Shown here: positions 49,822-59,065 of the stretch, one piece after another
How positions within the stretch are numbered: the first letter of the stretch is position 1
Layout of the letters: every line of letters begins with the position of its first letter
NCBI GenBank assembly: GCA_963755085.1
Contig: CAVWIN010000002.1
Coordinates: 62,001-126,000 of the forward strand
From: JACVRM01 sp963755085
Lineage (GTDB): Bacteria > Actinomycetota > Thermoleophilia > Gaiellales > Gaiellaceae
Direction of reading: 5' to 3'
Length of the DNA: 64,000 bases
Position numbers and translations under genes: made by a program
The notes under the pieces: generated by a model
Databases searched by the model: none
What the model was told of the DNA's origin: nothing
The model's input: only the letters and a program-made list of their open reading frames with translations

Positions 49822-50202
49822 ATGGCAGACAAGAGACGCATGCGGTCGGCGCGGTTGATGACATCCGCAATCGCTGTTCTCGGCGTGCTCGCGGCCGGGC
49901 CGCCGGCCACCGGTGCGCAGCGATTCGTCGAGGACGTGTTCGTCCGGGAGGCCAATCGCGGCGACTACGCGGCTGTCTGCCACCTCTACTCGCACCGCTA
50001 CCTGAAGATCTCGCAGACGGCGTGCCGCGGGCTCTACAAGTCCGCCGAGACGCTCTACGGCCCGTACGACTACCGGATCGTCCGGCGCCGGGTCTTGCCG
50101 AGCGGCCACCGGCGCATCGACCTCCGCGTGCACCGGCACGCCTCGTTCGTCGAGTTCGCCCGCGAGCCGGCCGGCTGGCGCATCGTCGCCGGCGGCTTCT
50201 AG
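49822..50202 (+). CDS. Small secreted protein
   Basis: 126 residues: basic start MADKRRMRSARL, a signal peptide (MTSAIAVLGVLAAGPPATGA), then an NTF2-like pattern (RFVEDVFVREANRGDYAAVC, LYSHRYLKISQTACRGLYKS, HASFVEFAREPAGWRIVAGG) with two Cys. Probably periplasmic or extracellular. The family is uncertain. It is divergent from purU and 34 bases before the esterase gene. Confidence 0.65.
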   Translation: MADKRRMRSARLMTSAIAVLGVLAAGPPATGAQRFVEDVFVREANRGDYAAVCHLYSHRYLKISQTACRGLYKSAETLYGPYDYRIVRRRVLPSGHRRIDLRVHRHASFVEFAREPAGWRIVAGGF

Positions 50203-50236
50203 ACCGAACCTGTAGCCGACGCGGCGCGCGAGGCGT

Positions 50237-51022
50237 ATGTTCGCGATCGTGAAGGTTGCGTTGCTCGCTGCCGTCGTGTTTGCGACGAGCGCGGCGGCAG
50301 CATCCGGGCCCGTCTACCAGCCGCCGCAGCGGTACTACCTCGCGCTCGGCGACTCGATGGCGTACGGGTTCCAGCCGACGAAGCCGGACACCGCGCCGCC
50401 CTCGGCGTTCCACACGGGCTACGTGGATCTCTTCGCCGCGAAGCTGCGGAAGCTCGCGCCGGGGATCACGGTCGTCAACTACGGCTGTCCCGGCGAAAGC
50501 TCGGTGACGTTCGCGAAGGGCGGGTGCGACTGGCTCCGCCACGGCGGGAAGCTGCACGACACGTTCCATGGCGCCCAGCTCGACGCGGCCGTCGCGTTCC
50601 TGAAAGCGCACTCAGGACAGGTGAGCCCGATCACGATCACGCTCTGGGGCAACGACGTGCTCCCCCTCTCGCAGCAGGGAAAGAAGGCGCCCGCCGTGAT
50701 CGCGGCGTTCGCGTCCCGGTTCGGCTCGATCCTGAAACGCCTCCGCGGCGCCGCGCCCTCGGCCGAGATCATCGTCACCGGCGCCTGGAACCCGGAGGCC
50801 GACAAGACGCCGCAGGCCGACGCGGTCTACCGATCGCTTGACGCCGCCATCGCCCAGGCTGCGACCGGCTCGCGGACCAGGGTGGCAAAGATCTTTCCGG
50901 CCTTCAAGGGGAAGGCGCGGCTGTGCAAGCTCACCTTCTTCTGTACGAAGGGCGACCCGCACCCGACCGACGCCGGGTACCGCGCGATGGCTGCTGCCTT
51001 CTTCGCAGCGTCCGGGTACTAG
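50237..51022 (+). CDS. Secreted SGNH/GDSL-type esterase
   Basis: 261 residues with a signal peptide (VALLAAVVFATSAAAASG). Block I is YYLALGDSMAYGFQP (catalytic Ser in GDS), block II NYGCPGESS (Gly), block III ITLWGNDVL (Asn), and the Asp-His pair is in KGDPHPTDAGYRA. This complete SGNH set predicts an extracellular lipase, esterase or acetyl-esterase. Its stop shares CTAG with the convergent GNAT gene. Confidence 0.92.
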   Translation: MFAIVKVALLAAVVFATSAAAASGPVYQPPQRYYLALGDSMAYGFQPTKPDTAPPSAFHTGYVDLFAAKLRKLAPGITVVNYGCPGESSVTFAKGGCDWLRHGGKLHDTFHGAQLDAAVAFLKAHSGQVSPITITLWGNDVLPLSQQGKKAPAVIAAFASRFGSILKRLRGAAPSAEIIVTGAWNPEADKTPQADAVYRSLDAAIAQAATGSRTRVAKIFPAFKGKARLCKLTFFCTKGDPHPTDAGYRAMAAAFFAASGY

Positions 51023-51811
51023 GGTGACCAGACGTACGGCGTCGTGGTCGTGACCGCGACGAGGCCGAGCCGCTCGAGGATCGGCCGGCTGTCGTCGGAC
51101 GCGTCGACCTCGATGTAGCGCCGGCGCGCGCTCGGCGGCCAGCCGGGCGCGGTGGGCGACGAGCGCCCGGTAGATGCCGCGGCCTCGCCACTCGGGCAGC
51201 GTCGCGCCGCCCCAGAACGTCGCGAACTCCGTCCCGGATGGGAAGCGCACCCAGCCCGCAGAGACTGCTCGGCCGGCCGCTTCGGCCAGGAACACGCGCA
51301 GCCCCTCGGGATCCGCCTTGCGTTCGGCGGCGAGGTCGTCGAGCCAGCCGTGGTCCTCGTCCCAGACCGTCTCCTCGAGGGCGGCGACCGCCGCGAAGTC
51401 TCCGGCCTCGAGCACCTCGCGGATGCGGACGCCGTCCGGGACGCGCGGTGGGCCCGGCGCGTCGACCGGCCCGATCATGACGGTCTCCTGATCCTCCGGG
51501 ACGAAGCCTGCGGCTCGGAGCCGCTCCGGCAGGCTGGCGGGCAGGTCGTGGCCGTGGAGCTTCCACTCGAAGCGCTGCCCGCGCGCCGCGAAGAAGTCGA
51601 CCTGGCGTGCGATCAGCTCGTCGAGTGCGTCGCCGTCGAGCCCGCCCAGATCGTGGTACTCGATCCAGCCTTGCGCGCCGAACCCGGTCGTGCGCAGGAG
51701 CGGGCCGTCGCGCTCGACCTCGAGACCGGGCGGCGGCATGGTGTGGACGTGCGCCCGCAGCTGTGCGTCGTAGGCGGCGAGCAGCGCCGCCGCGTCAGGC
51801 TGCTTCGGCAC
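51019..51811 (-). CDS. GNAT-family N-acetyltransferase (frameshift near 51130)
   Basis: About 263 residues. A first GNAT-like half (WIEYHDLGGLDGDALDELIA, FEWKLHGHDLPASLPERLRA) precedes the acetyl-CoA-binding half, with the pyrophosphate loop LPEWRGRGIYRALVAHRARL. After a one-base break the C-terminus is RYIEVDASDDSRPILERLGL and VAVTTTPYVWSP. The acceptor is unknown. The GTG start lies inside the end of the DsbA-like gene upstream, indicating coupled translation. Confidence 0.83.
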
Positions 51812-52685
51812 GGCGCGCGGCGGCCGCGGCCGGCTTCCAGAGGGCGTCCTGGCCCAGCGGCTCACGCGTGACCGCGCCGGCGGCGACGAGCTTCACCAGT
51901 GCGGCCTCGGCGTCGTCCATGCTCGCCACGTAGTCCGGGGCGGGGCAGAGGACGGCAGCCGCCTCGGCGGTGGTCAGGCCGCCCGGGAAGCGCTCGAGCA
52001 GCTCGACCGGCGTCTCCGGCTGCTCTCGGCGCTCGAGCGCCGGGTCCAGGTTCGCGAGCAGCACGTCGTAGGCCATCACGGGCTGCCACCCGCCGGCGAC
52101 GAGCTGCTCGCCGTCACGCTCGAAGATGATCGACGGCGCCGTGTACCGAACCGGGCCGTCCGACGTCGCGGTCTTCCCCTGCGCCTCGGCGGCCGTCCCC
52201 GCGGCGGATCGTGCTTCCGAGCGGTCGCGCTCGTATGCCTCGGCCACGTCCGGGTCGTCGAGACGGGCGACGATCGCGTCGCCGTCGAGCCCGGCGGCGT
52301 TGAGCGCGTCGCGGATCATCCCGTCGTCGTCCAGCAGCAGCGGTGTCGTGAAGTTGGCGAAGTAGAGGGCGCGCAGCACCTTCCATTCGCTGCCCGGGTC
52401 GTCCAGTCGGGCTACCACGACGGCACGGCAGCCGCGGCCCGTCGCCGCAGGGCGAGCTTTCGGCGTCAGCGAGAACGGCATGCCGTACTGGTGGCGGAAG
52501 TAGGCGAGGTACGCCGCCGAGCGTCCGGCGTCCCACGGTCGCGTGCTCGGCACCTCGCGCAGCCCGATCGTGACAAGCCGCCACTCGATCGCGTCGCCGT
52601 AGCGCCACTCGAGCACGCGTTGGGCCGGGTTGGCCGAGTAGCCCCACGGGCACGCCGGGTCGGTGAAGAGCGTTGCCCGGATCAC
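51795..52685 (-). CDS. DsbA-family (FrnE-like) oxidoreductase
   Basis: 296 residues with the thioredoxin-fold signature FTDPACPWGYSANPAQRVLE at the start (CPWG, only one Cys of the usual CxxC), then ALYFANFTTPLLLDDDGMIR and YTAPSIIFERDGEQLVAGGW (cis-Pro region). The last 80 residues form an extra helical domain (LERFPGGLTTAEAAAVLCPA). Related to FrnE and 2-hydroxychromene-2-carboxylate isomerases; redox or isomerase function cannot be separated. It has no signal peptide, hence is cytoplasmic. Confidence 0.82.
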   Translation of the reverse strand: MIRATLFTDPACPWGYSANPAQRVLEWRYGDAIEWRLVTIGLREVPSTRPWDAGRSAAYLAYFRHQYGMPFSLTPKARPAATGRGCRAVVVARLDDPGSEWKVLRALYFANFTTPLLLDDDGMIRDALNAAGLDGDAIVARLDDPDVAEAYERDRSEARSAAGTAAEAQGKTATSDGPVRYTAPSIIFERDGEQLVAGGWQPVMAYDVLLANLDPALERREQPETPVELLERFPGGLTTAEAAAVLCPAPDYVASMDDAEAALVKLVAAGAVTREPLGQDALWKPAAAAARRAEAA

Positions 52686-52713
52686 CCGGAAAGCGTAGAC
52701 ACAGGCCCTCGGG

Positions 52714-52862
52714 CTAGCGCCGCCGCGCGATCCAGACGCCCGCGAGGCAGAGCGCCCCGCCGACGGCCGCGAGCCGGGGTGGTGTCTCGCCGAGCAGCGC
52801 CCAGCCGAGCAGGATCGCGACCACGGGGATCAGGAAGTTCAGCGACGCGACCCCAGCCGGGT
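52714..52862 (-). pseudogene. C-terminal fragment of an EamA/DMT transporter
   Basis: The minus strand reads PAGVASLNFLIPVVAILLGW, ALLGETPPRLAAVGGALCLA and GVWIARRR before the stop: the last two helices of an EamA (drug/metabolite transporter) domain. Sequence upstream is unrelated, so about 240 residues are missing. It lies between the DsbA-like gene and the MarR-GNAT gene. Confidence 0.6.
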
Positions 52863-52907
52863 ATCGGCAGCGACCTACGCCGCCTGATCTCTGACTAGGA
52901 TCAGAGA

Positions 52908-53790
52908 ATGAGCGACGCAGCGGTCGCCAGCGTCCGCAGCTTCAACCGCCTCGTCACGGAGCGCGTCGGCGCGCTCAACGACCACTACCTCGCGCGCGAC
53001 CGCTCGCTCGGCGAGTGCCGGCTGCTCTGGGAGATCGGCGCCTGACGGTCGCGACGTCCGCGAGCTCCGGTCGCGGCTCGGGCTGGACTCCGGGTACGTC
53101 AGCCGGCTGCTGCGGTCGCTCGAGCGCGCGGGGCTCGTCGAGGTCGTCCCGCGCGACGACGACCGGCGCGTCCGCGCGGCGCGGCTCACGGCCGCCGGGC
53201 TGGCCGAGGTGGAGCTGCTCGACCGGCGCAGCGACGACCTCGCCCGCTCCTTCCTCGAGCCGCTCGGCGAGAACGGGCAAGCGCGGCTCGTCGAGGCGAT
53301 GGCCGAGGTCGAGCGGTTGCTCACGGCGGCGCTCGTCCAGGTGGAGGTCGTCGATCCGGAGCGTGCGGAGGCGCGGTTCTGCCTGCGCGCCTACTTCGAC
53401 GAGCTCGGGCGGCGCTTCGACGCCGGCTTCGATCCGGGGCTCAGCATCTCCGCCGACGCCGACGAGCTCCGCCTCCCCGTCGGCGCGTTCCTGCTGGCCA
53501 AGCTCCGCGGCGAGCCGGTCGGCTGCGGCGCGCTCAAGCTGCACGGCGACGACCCAGCCGAGCTCAAGCGGATGTGGGTCGCGAACGCGGCGCGCGGCCT
53601 CGGGCTGGGCCGGCGCCTGCTCGGCGAGCTCGAGCGCGTGGCGGCGGAGAACGGCGCGACGGTCGTCCGCCTGGAGACGAACCGGTCGCTGCGCGAGGCG
53701 ATCGGGCTCTACCGTTCGTCCGGCTACCGCGAGGTCGCCGCGTTCAACGACGAGCCGTACGCGCACCACTGGTTCGAGAAGCGGCTCTAG
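52908..53790 (+). CDS. MarR-type regulator fused to a GNAT acetyltransferase (frameshift near 53041)
   Basis: Residues 1-150 are a winged helix (SVRSFNRLVTERVGALNDHY, LRSRLGLDSGYVSRLLRSLE, GLVEVVPRDDDRRVRAARLT). Residues 155-290 are a GNAT domain (LRLPVGAFLLAKLRGEPVGC, MWVANAARGLGLGRRLLGEL, RLETNRSLREAIGLYRSSGY). The bifunctional layout is known in actinobacteria. One indel after LLWEIGA is needed. Its stop shares CTAG with the convergent bicupin gene. Confidence 0.86.
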
Positions 53791-54542
53791 TCGCGCGCCC
53801 GCAGCCAGTCGTGGAAGCCGCGGCTCGGCGCATGCACGTTCAGCACCCGGCTGCTCCGCCCGCCCGCGCGGAAGGTGTGCAGGACGCCGGGCGGCGCGGC
53901 GATGAACGAGCCGGCGCCGAGGACGAGCACCTCGTCGTCAGAGACGAACTCGGTCTCGCCCGCCAGGACGTAGAACGAGTCGACGTGGTCGTCGTGCACG
54001 TGCGGCTCGGGGCCGGTGAAATCCGGCTCGAGCCGGAACTCGACGATCGAGAGCTCCTCGCGGCCGACCTTGATCGTCGGGAAGAGCGTCTTGCCCGGCA
54101 GCGCCTCGCCCTCTCCGGGGTGGAGCACGACGGCGTCGTCGGGCGGCAGGCCGCTGCCCGGCTCGGCGTCGATGCTGTCGAACCCGCCCTCCTCACCGCG
54201 GTCGCGGGCGCGCAGGTTGTCCGCGAAGCCGCCGTCGGGCGTGTGGAAGTTGAGGAACCGGGCCGGCGTCGTCGTGCGGAAGGCGTGGACGACGCCTGGC
54301 GGAGCGCAGACGCAGCCGCCGGGGCCGAGGACGACCTCCTCGTCGTGGACGAGGATTCCCATCTCGCCCTCGAGGACGTAGAAGGCGTCGGCGTGGTGCT
54401 CGTGGTAGTGCGGGTCGGCCCCGGGCCGCGCCGTCCGGAAATCCGACTCCGTGATGCAGAGCTCCTCGAAGGACGCCTTCAGCACGATGCGGCCGCCGAA
54501 GAGCGACTCGCCCTCACCGGCGCGGTGAACGACGCCTGGCAC
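53787..54542 (-). CDS. Two-domain cupin (bicupin)
   Basis: 251 residues. Each half carries a cupin core: ARPGADPHYHEHHADAFYVL (two or three His and a Glu position) with APPGVVHAFR, and FTGPEPHVHDDHVDSFYVLA with APPGVLHTFRAGG. The arrangement resembles oxalate-decarboxylase, germin or quercetinase-like bicupins; the substrate is unknown. Metal ligands look complete in both domains. It is soluble. Confidence 0.82.
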   Translation of the reverse strand: MPGVVHRAGEGESLFGGRIVLKASFEELCITESDFRTARPGADPHYHEHHADAFYVLEGEMGILVHDEEVVLGPGGCVCAPPGVVHAFRTTTPARFLNFHTPDGGFADNLRARDRGEEGGFDSIDAEPGSGLPPDDAVVLHPGEGEALPGKTLFPTIKVGREELSIVEFRLEPDFTGPEPHVHDDHVDSFYVLAGETEFVSDDEVLVLGAGSFIAAPPGVLHTFRAGGRSSRVLNVHAPSRGFHDWLRARD

Positions 54543-54581
54543 GGCCCGGAGTATGCCGGGCCGTGCCAGGGGAGAAGCCTC

Positions 54582-55097
54582 CTATGCCGGCGTCTCGACC
54601 TCGGACGGCGCCTCGGCCATGATCATCGCGGCGGCGTCGGCGGAGACGGCTTGCTTGGCGATCCGCTGGTAGCCCTGCAGCCCCGACTCGAGCTGCTGGA
54701 GAACCCGGTCCTGCGCGACGGCGATGATCGCCGAGGAGCCGGGCGGGAGACTCTCGCCGACCTCCTTGAGATCGTCGTCCTTGAACCCCTTGTCGCGGAT
54801 CTTCCCCCAGATCCCGCCCGCGCCGGCGCCGACGATGGCGGAGGCGATCAGGCTCGGCGGGAAGATCAGCCCGACGACGCCGCCGGCGATCACGCCGCGC
54901 TTCGTCCAGCGCCGCGTGCTCGGGTCGGCGGTCTCGTCGTAGTGGACCTTCCCGTCGGCCTTGTGCACGATGATCGCGCCGTCGACCAGGTCGATCGCGC
55001 CCTCGCGCTCGGCGGCCTTGAAGTCCTTGAGCGCGGCGGCCGCCCCGCCTTCCGTGTCGTACGCCGCGATGAAGATCTCGAGTGTGTCGTTGCTCAT
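54582..55097 (-). CDS. DUF1269-type protein with central hydrophobic segment
   Basis: 171 residues: LEIFIAAYDTEGGAAAALKD, an alpha/beta domain, then a glycine-rich hydrophobic hairpin (GVIAGGVVGLIFPPSLIASA), and GSSAIIAVAQDRVLQQLESG. This pattern is found in conserved DUF1269 membrane-associated stress proteins. GGGAGG precedes the ATG. Confidence 0.78.
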   Translation of the reverse strand: MSNDTLEIFIAAYDTEGGAAAALKDFKAAEREGAIDLVDGAIIVHKADGKVHYDETADPSTRRWTKRGVIAGGVVGLIFPPSLIASAIVGAGAGGIWGKIRDKGFKDDDLKEVGESLPPGSSAIIAVAQDRVLQQLESGLQGYQRIAKQAVSADAAAMIMAEAPSEVETPA

Positions 55098-55173
55098 GCG
55101 AATGCCTCCCGGTTCGTGGACGTGGCGATACTACGGGCCGCCGGAGGCGGCTCTCTCACCCCGATCGGTTGAT

Positions 55174-56286
55174 TCAGACGATCGTGAAGAGCGGCGCCCC
55201 GAGCTGCTCGGCGTCGACGTCGATGCCGAGCCCCGGCCGATCCGGCGCGGCGCCGTGACCCTCGCGGGAACGTGGGTGGTGCCCGGCGACGTGGTCGGCC
55301 GTCCAGTCGTTGAAGAACGAGCACGTGAACAGCGCGTCCGCCGGCGTGCTCGCGGCCAGGTGGCTGACCGCCGCCGTCGTCACGTCGCCGCCCCAGGTGT
55401 CCTCGATCGTGACCTGGAGGCCAAGCTCCACGGCGAGGTCGCGGAGGCGACGCGCGCGTGAGAGCCCGCCGACCTTCGCGAGCTTGAGGTTGACGGCGCT
55501 GGCGCCGCCGGGGCCGGCCGCGGCGAGCAGGGACTCGACGTCGTGCACGACCTCGTCGTAGACGAGCGGCAGGCGCGTCAACGGCCGCAGCCGGATGCAC
55601 TCGTCCAGCGTGCGGCACGGCTGCTCGAAGCGGACCCCATCGAAGCGCTCGAGCAGCCGGGCGGCGGCGAGCGCATTCGCGAACGAGTAGCCGCCGTTCG
55701 CGTCGGCCACGAGCAGGTCCCGGTCGTCCGTGTCGTGGAACACCGCCTCCACGCGGGCCGCATCCTCGCCCGGGTCGCCGCCGATCTTGAGCTGGAAGCG
55801 GTGGATGCCGTGGTGCCGCCGGCGTTTCACGAACTCGGCCATCGTCTCCGGCCCCGCGAGCGGCACCGCCTCGTAGAGCGGGAACGAGACCTGGAGGCGG
55901 CCGCCGAGCAGGTCGCAGACGGCCAGTCCGGTCGCGCGGCCGAGCACGTCGTGGCAGGCGATGTCGACCGGGCTCTTCGCGTAGCCGTGGCCGGCGAGGG
56001 CCGCGTCCATCGCCTGGTTCACGCGCGCGAGGTTGAGCGCATCGACGCCGATCATGGCGGGCGCGAGCTCGCGGAGCGCAGCCCGCGCGCCCTCCGCGAA
56101 CGCGGGCAGGTAGGTCGTCCCGAGCGGACAAGTCTCGCCCCACCCCTCGAGCCCGTTCTCGGTCGTGATCCGCACGAGCGTCGAGGAGAGCGCCCGCGTC
56201 GTGCGCCCACCCGACATCACGTACTCGCCGTGGGCGTAGTGCAGCTCGTAGCCGTAGACGTCGATCCGCCGGATTGCCTCGCTCAC
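55174..56286 (-). CDS. Enolase-superfamily dehydratase (cis-3-hydroxy-L-proline dehydratase-like)
   Basis: 370 residues of the mandelate-racemase/muconate-lactonising group. N-terminal capping domain IDVYGYELHYAHGEYVMSGG; barrel with the first Lys in RFQLKIGGDPGED, metal ligands Asp in LLVADANGGYSF, Glu in VRFEQPCR and Glu in LVYDEVVHD, and the second Lys in NLKLAKVGGLSRA; then QVTIEDTWGGDVTTAA. The start and active-site pattern resemble cis-3-hydroxy-L-proline dehydratases, but substrate is inference. It is alone in its transcription unit. Confidence 0.86.
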   Translation of the reverse strand: MSEAIRRIDVYGYELHYAHGEYVMSGGRTTRALSSTLVRITTENGLEGWGETCPLGTTYLPAFAEGARAALRELAPAMIGVDALNLARVNQAMDAALAGHGYAKSPVDIACHDVLGRATGLAVCDLLGGRLQVSFPLYEAVPLAGPETMAEFVKRRRHHGIHRFQLKIGGDPGEDAARVEAVFHDTDDRDLLVADANGGYSFANALAAARLLERFDGVRFEQPCRTLDECIRLRPLTRLPLVYDEVVHDVESLLAAAGPGGASAVNLKLAKVGGLSRARRLRDLAVELGLQVTIEDTWGGDVTTAAVSHLAASTPADALFTCSFFNDWTADHVAGHHPRSREGHGAAPDRPGLGIDVDAEQLGAPLFTIV

Positions 56287-56381
56287 CGGGCGATAGTCGC
56301 AGACGGAGACCCAACGAACGGAGCCCGGCTCCCGCCGGGCTCCGTTCCTGGCTGGTGAGCCCCGCTGCTCACTCAGATCCC

Positions 56382-56399
56382 CCGGCCAGTTCTGGCCGG
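56382..56399. terminator. Hairpin between the dehydratase gene and a membrane-protein gene
   Basis: CCGGCCA/TGGCCGG is a perfect 7-bp stem around GTTC. It has no gene clearly ending into it; a minus-strand frame stops 15 bases before it but has no start codon. Confidence 0.35.
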
Positions 56400-56536
56400 T
56401 TGCGTGCGCGTTAAACGAAGCGCACCATCACCCATCCGAACGTGACGTTGACGCCGTCGTAGTACGACGCCCGGATCGGGATGGGTTCCAGATGCTGCTG
56501 TTCGCCGCCGAGTGAGAACGGGGCTACCGTCGCCCC

Positions 56537-57286
56537 GTGGGCCCGGTCACCTCGTACGGAACGCTCGTCGTCGTTCAGACGGCGCTGGTCGCCGCGCCGG
56601 TGAGGCCGTGGCGGATCGCGTCCTCCCGCCTGCTCGGCCTCGTGATCCCGGCGGCGGCGCTCGTCCTCGGCGTCGCCATCGCACGCGCGAGCGGCGGCGC
56701 GGACTTTCTGACCGCGCTCGCCACGGTCGCGACGCCGCTGCTCGCAGCCGGGGCGGGGTGGGCCCGGGGCTGGCGCGCGCCCTGGGCGGCCGTCCCGGTT
56801 GCGGCGGCGCTCTACCTGATCGCCTGGCAGGAGCCGGGAACGCTCGGCGATGGGGCCAGCGTCCTGCTCATCGCCGGCGCCTGCCTCACCGCGACGGCCG
56901 TGGTCGCGGCGCTGGCCCCGCAGTCCTGGCTGACCGCGGGGCTGATCGGGCTCGTGATCCTCGACTGCATCTTCGTGTGGGGCGACCGCCAGGTCGAGCC
57001 GGCCATGCAGGCGCTCCAGGGAGCGACGCCGCCCTCGGTCGGCACGGGCACGCCGCTGCCCGCGCTCCAGCAGGCCGACTTCGGCACAGCCACGATGGGC
57101 TGGCTCGACTTCGCCGCACCGGCGCTCCTCGCCATCCTCGTCCTGCATCGCCTGCGCACGGCCGCTGCGACAGGGGTCGCCGCTGCGCTCTGGGGACTGC
57201 TTCTGCTCGTCACCTCACCGATCGCGGCGACGCCGCCCGTCCTCGCCGGGCTCGCAGCCGACCGGATCAGGCGTGGGCGGCGATGA
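56537..57286 (+). CDS. Multi-pass membrane protein, weakly presenilin-like
   Basis: 249 residues with about eight hydrophobic segments (IASSRLLGLVIPAAALVLGV, APWAAVPVAAALYLIAW, SWLTAGLIGLVILDCIFVWG, GWLDFAAPALLAILVLHRL, AAALWGLLLLVTSPIAATPP). Two Asp sit in membrane segments as LDCIFVW and GWLDF, with TPPVLAGL near the C-terminus; this order recalls the YD, GxGD and PAL motifs of presenilin/signal-peptide-peptidase proteases, though none is exact. The start is GTG. The 3' end overlaps the convergent ferric-reductase-like gene by 20 bases. Confidence 0.6.
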   Translation: MGPVTSYGTLVVVQTALVAAPVRPWRIASSRLLGLVIPAAALVLGVAIARASGGADFLTALATVATPLLAAGAGWARGWRAPWAAVPVAAALYLIAWQEPGTLGDGASVLLIAGACLTATAVVAALAPQSWLTAGLIGLVILDCIFVWGDRQVEPAMQALQGATPPSVGTGTPLPALQQADFGTATMGWLDFAAPALLAILVLHRLRTAAATGVAAALWGLLLLVTSPIAATPPVLAGLAADRIRRGRR

Positions 57287-58226
57287 CGCCGCCGGCCAGA
57301 TCGGCGCCCGCGCTCTCCTGCCACTCCGCGTGCACGTAGCGGCGCGCGCCGCTCGGCACGCGGCAGGTCGCCTCGAAGCCGTAGGCGTGCACGCGTGAGA
57401 CCCGCCCACGGCATACGAGGCCGCTCGGCAGGTACTCCATCTGGAACGACGTCGACACCAGGTGGGCGGGCGCGATCAGCAGGTCGGCGCGCACGAGCAC
57501 GCGCTGCGGTCCGTCGCCCGTGCCGGCCATCGAGATCAGCCCGCGCGTCACGCCGGTCTGGCGCTGTACCTGGCCGCTCAGGTGCTCGCGGAACGTGACC
57601 ATGTTCCAGGTTCGGTGATGCGTCTGCAGCGGCCCGCGCGCGAGCCCGGCGATCGCGACCGCGACGAGCGTCGCCGCCGCCGCGGGGACGAGGATGCCGC
57701 GGCGCACGACGCGCCACGCCGTCGCCGCCGCGACGACGGCCGCGCCGGCCGCGTAGAGCGCGATGAACCAGGCCGAGGCGCGGTCGGTGCCGCTGCCGAG
57801 GCCGTGGAGCACGACGACCGCCCATACGGCGAAGTTCGCGTAATGGGCGCGGCGCCAGAACCGGTAGGGCAGGCGGTCGCGGTAGCGGTTCGTCACCGCG
57901 AGCGCGAGCAACAGCTCGGCGCCCACGATCCCGAGCGCGACCCAGAGCGGTTTGTACGGCGAGAGGAAGGGGATCACCAGCGACCCCAGCGAGAAGGGCA
58001 GGTACGAGTCGATCGCAATCGTGAGCACGTGGATGCCGACGAACGTGCCGACGAGCAGGCCGCCGAAGCGGTGGACATCCTCGATCGCGAACTTCGGCCA
58101 CCGGCGGAAGCTCTTGCGGCCGGCCATCGTGACGCCGAGCGTCACGACCACCGTGAGCAGGACGTACGCGGCCACTCCCGCGGCCCGCGCGGCGTACCAG
58201 TCGAGCGAGCTCGACGTCAGGTGCAC
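57267..58226 (-). CDS. Ferric-reductase-like transmembrane protein
   Basis: 319 residues. Six membrane segments carry His residues at haem positions (EDVHRFGGLLVGTFVGIHVL, RRAHYANFAVWAVVVLHGLG), as in the ferric-reductase/MsrQ-like cytochrome b fold. The C-terminal 110 residues are soluble (HHRTWNMVTFREHLSGQVQR, ADLLIAPAHLVSTSFQMEYL) and lack a flavin/NAD domain. The GTG start overlaps the end of the ApbE gene, so flavinylation and membrane electron transfer are linked here. Confidence 0.82.
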   Translation of the reverse strand: MHLTSSSLDWYAARAAGVAAYVLLTVVVTLGVTMAGRKSFRRWPKFAIEDVHRFGGLLVGTFVGIHVLTIAIDSYLPFSLGSLVIPFLSPYKPLWVALGIVGAELLLALAVTNRYRDRLPYRFWRRAHYANFAVWAVVVLHGLGSGTDRASAWFIALYAAGAAVVAAATAWRVVRRGILVPAAAATLVAVAIAGLARGPLQTHHRTWNMVTFREHLSGQVQRQTGVTRGLISMAGTGDGPQRVLVRADLLIAPAHLVSTSFQMEYLPSGLVCRGRVSRVHAYGFEATCRVPSGARRYVHAEWQESAGADLAGGVIAAHA

Positions 58227-59065
58227 GCCGGCACCCCGGTTGCAGTCCAGGCACGGTTGGCGGTCACTGCGCCGTCCGCGGCGAGGAACCGCGCGGGGAT
58301 CCCACGCGCGTCGAGCCAAGCAGGCCCCTCTTCGCCGAGCAGGAACCCGGCCTTCGCGGCCGCGTCGGCGGCGAGGCATGTTGCTCCGCAGGCCGTCACC
58401 TGCTCCCAGACGACGTCCGCCGGGCGGCCCGTGGCGGCGTCGATGAGGTGATGGTGAACGCTCCCGCCGCGCATCCACCGACGCTTCGCCGTGCCGCTCG
58501 TCGCGAGCGCGCCTCGGCGCAGGCGGACGGCGTCGCCGTCCGGCAGCTCGACGGTGAGCTCCCCGCGCGCCGCAACGTCGCCCCCCGCCGATACGAACCC
58601 ATCGCCCGAAAGCAGCTCCAGCGCGGCGTCGACCGTGAGCGCCTTGACGACGCCGTTCAGGTCGAGCCGGACGCCGGCCGGGGCATGCACCCGGCGGCCG
58701 AGCAGCCGAATCGCCCGCCAGCGCCCGGGCGCGGACGGCCCCGGCGCCGCCGGATCGGGGGCCAGCAGCTCGAAGTCGCGCGTGTAGCCGGCGGACTCAA
58801 TGGCGGCGCCGAGCGTCGGATCGAGCAGGCCTGCCGTCTGCTCGGCGAGCTGGAGCGCGACGCGGAGCACCTCCGCGAACAGGGGAGAGACCGTCACCCA
58901 GTTGCCGGCGCCGGCGTTGACGCGGCTTAGCTCGCTGTCGTCGCGGAACCGGCTGAAGACGCGGTCGCGCTCGGCGAACAGCTCGGCGACCTGCCGGCGC
59001 TCGGGCGCGGAGCCGCCGGCCACGACGACGTCGCAGCCCATCGCCCGGAACCGTTCAGGCGTCAC
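58217..59065 (-). CDS. apbE: FAD:protein FMN transferase (ApbE family)
   Basis: 282 residues. Attaches FMN covalently to Thr in extracytoplasmic flavoproteins. Motifs: RFRAMGCDVVVAGG at the start, FSRFRDDSELSRVNAGAG, VRLDLNGVVKALTVDAALEL, GFVSAGGDVAARG and the metal-binding DAATGRPAD. There is no clear signal peptide or lipobox, unlike periplasmic versions. It is in an operon between a small membrane protein and the ferric-reductase-like protein. The expected FMN-binding substrate domain is not seen. Confidence 0.9.
   Translation of the reverse strand: MTPERFRAMGCDVVVAGGSAPERRQVAELFAERDRVFSRFRDDSELSRVNAGAGNWVTVSPLFAEVLRVALQLAEQTAGLLDPTLGAAIESAGYTRDFELLAPDPAAPGPSAPGRWRAIRLLGRRVHAPAGVRLDLNGVVKALTVDAALELLSGDGFVSAGGDVAARGELTVELPDGDAVRLRRGALATSGTAKRRWMRGGSVHHHLIDAATGRPADVVWEQVTACGATCLAADAAAKAGFLLGEEGPAWLDARGIPARFLAADGAVTANRAWTATGVPACT

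Noticed and set aside
56414..56530. Minus-strand frame ending SYYDGVNVTFGWVMVRFV before a hairpin
   Set aside because: The end looks protein-like and a hairpin follows, but no start codon or ribosome site is found before it runs into the start of the divergent membrane-protein gene.
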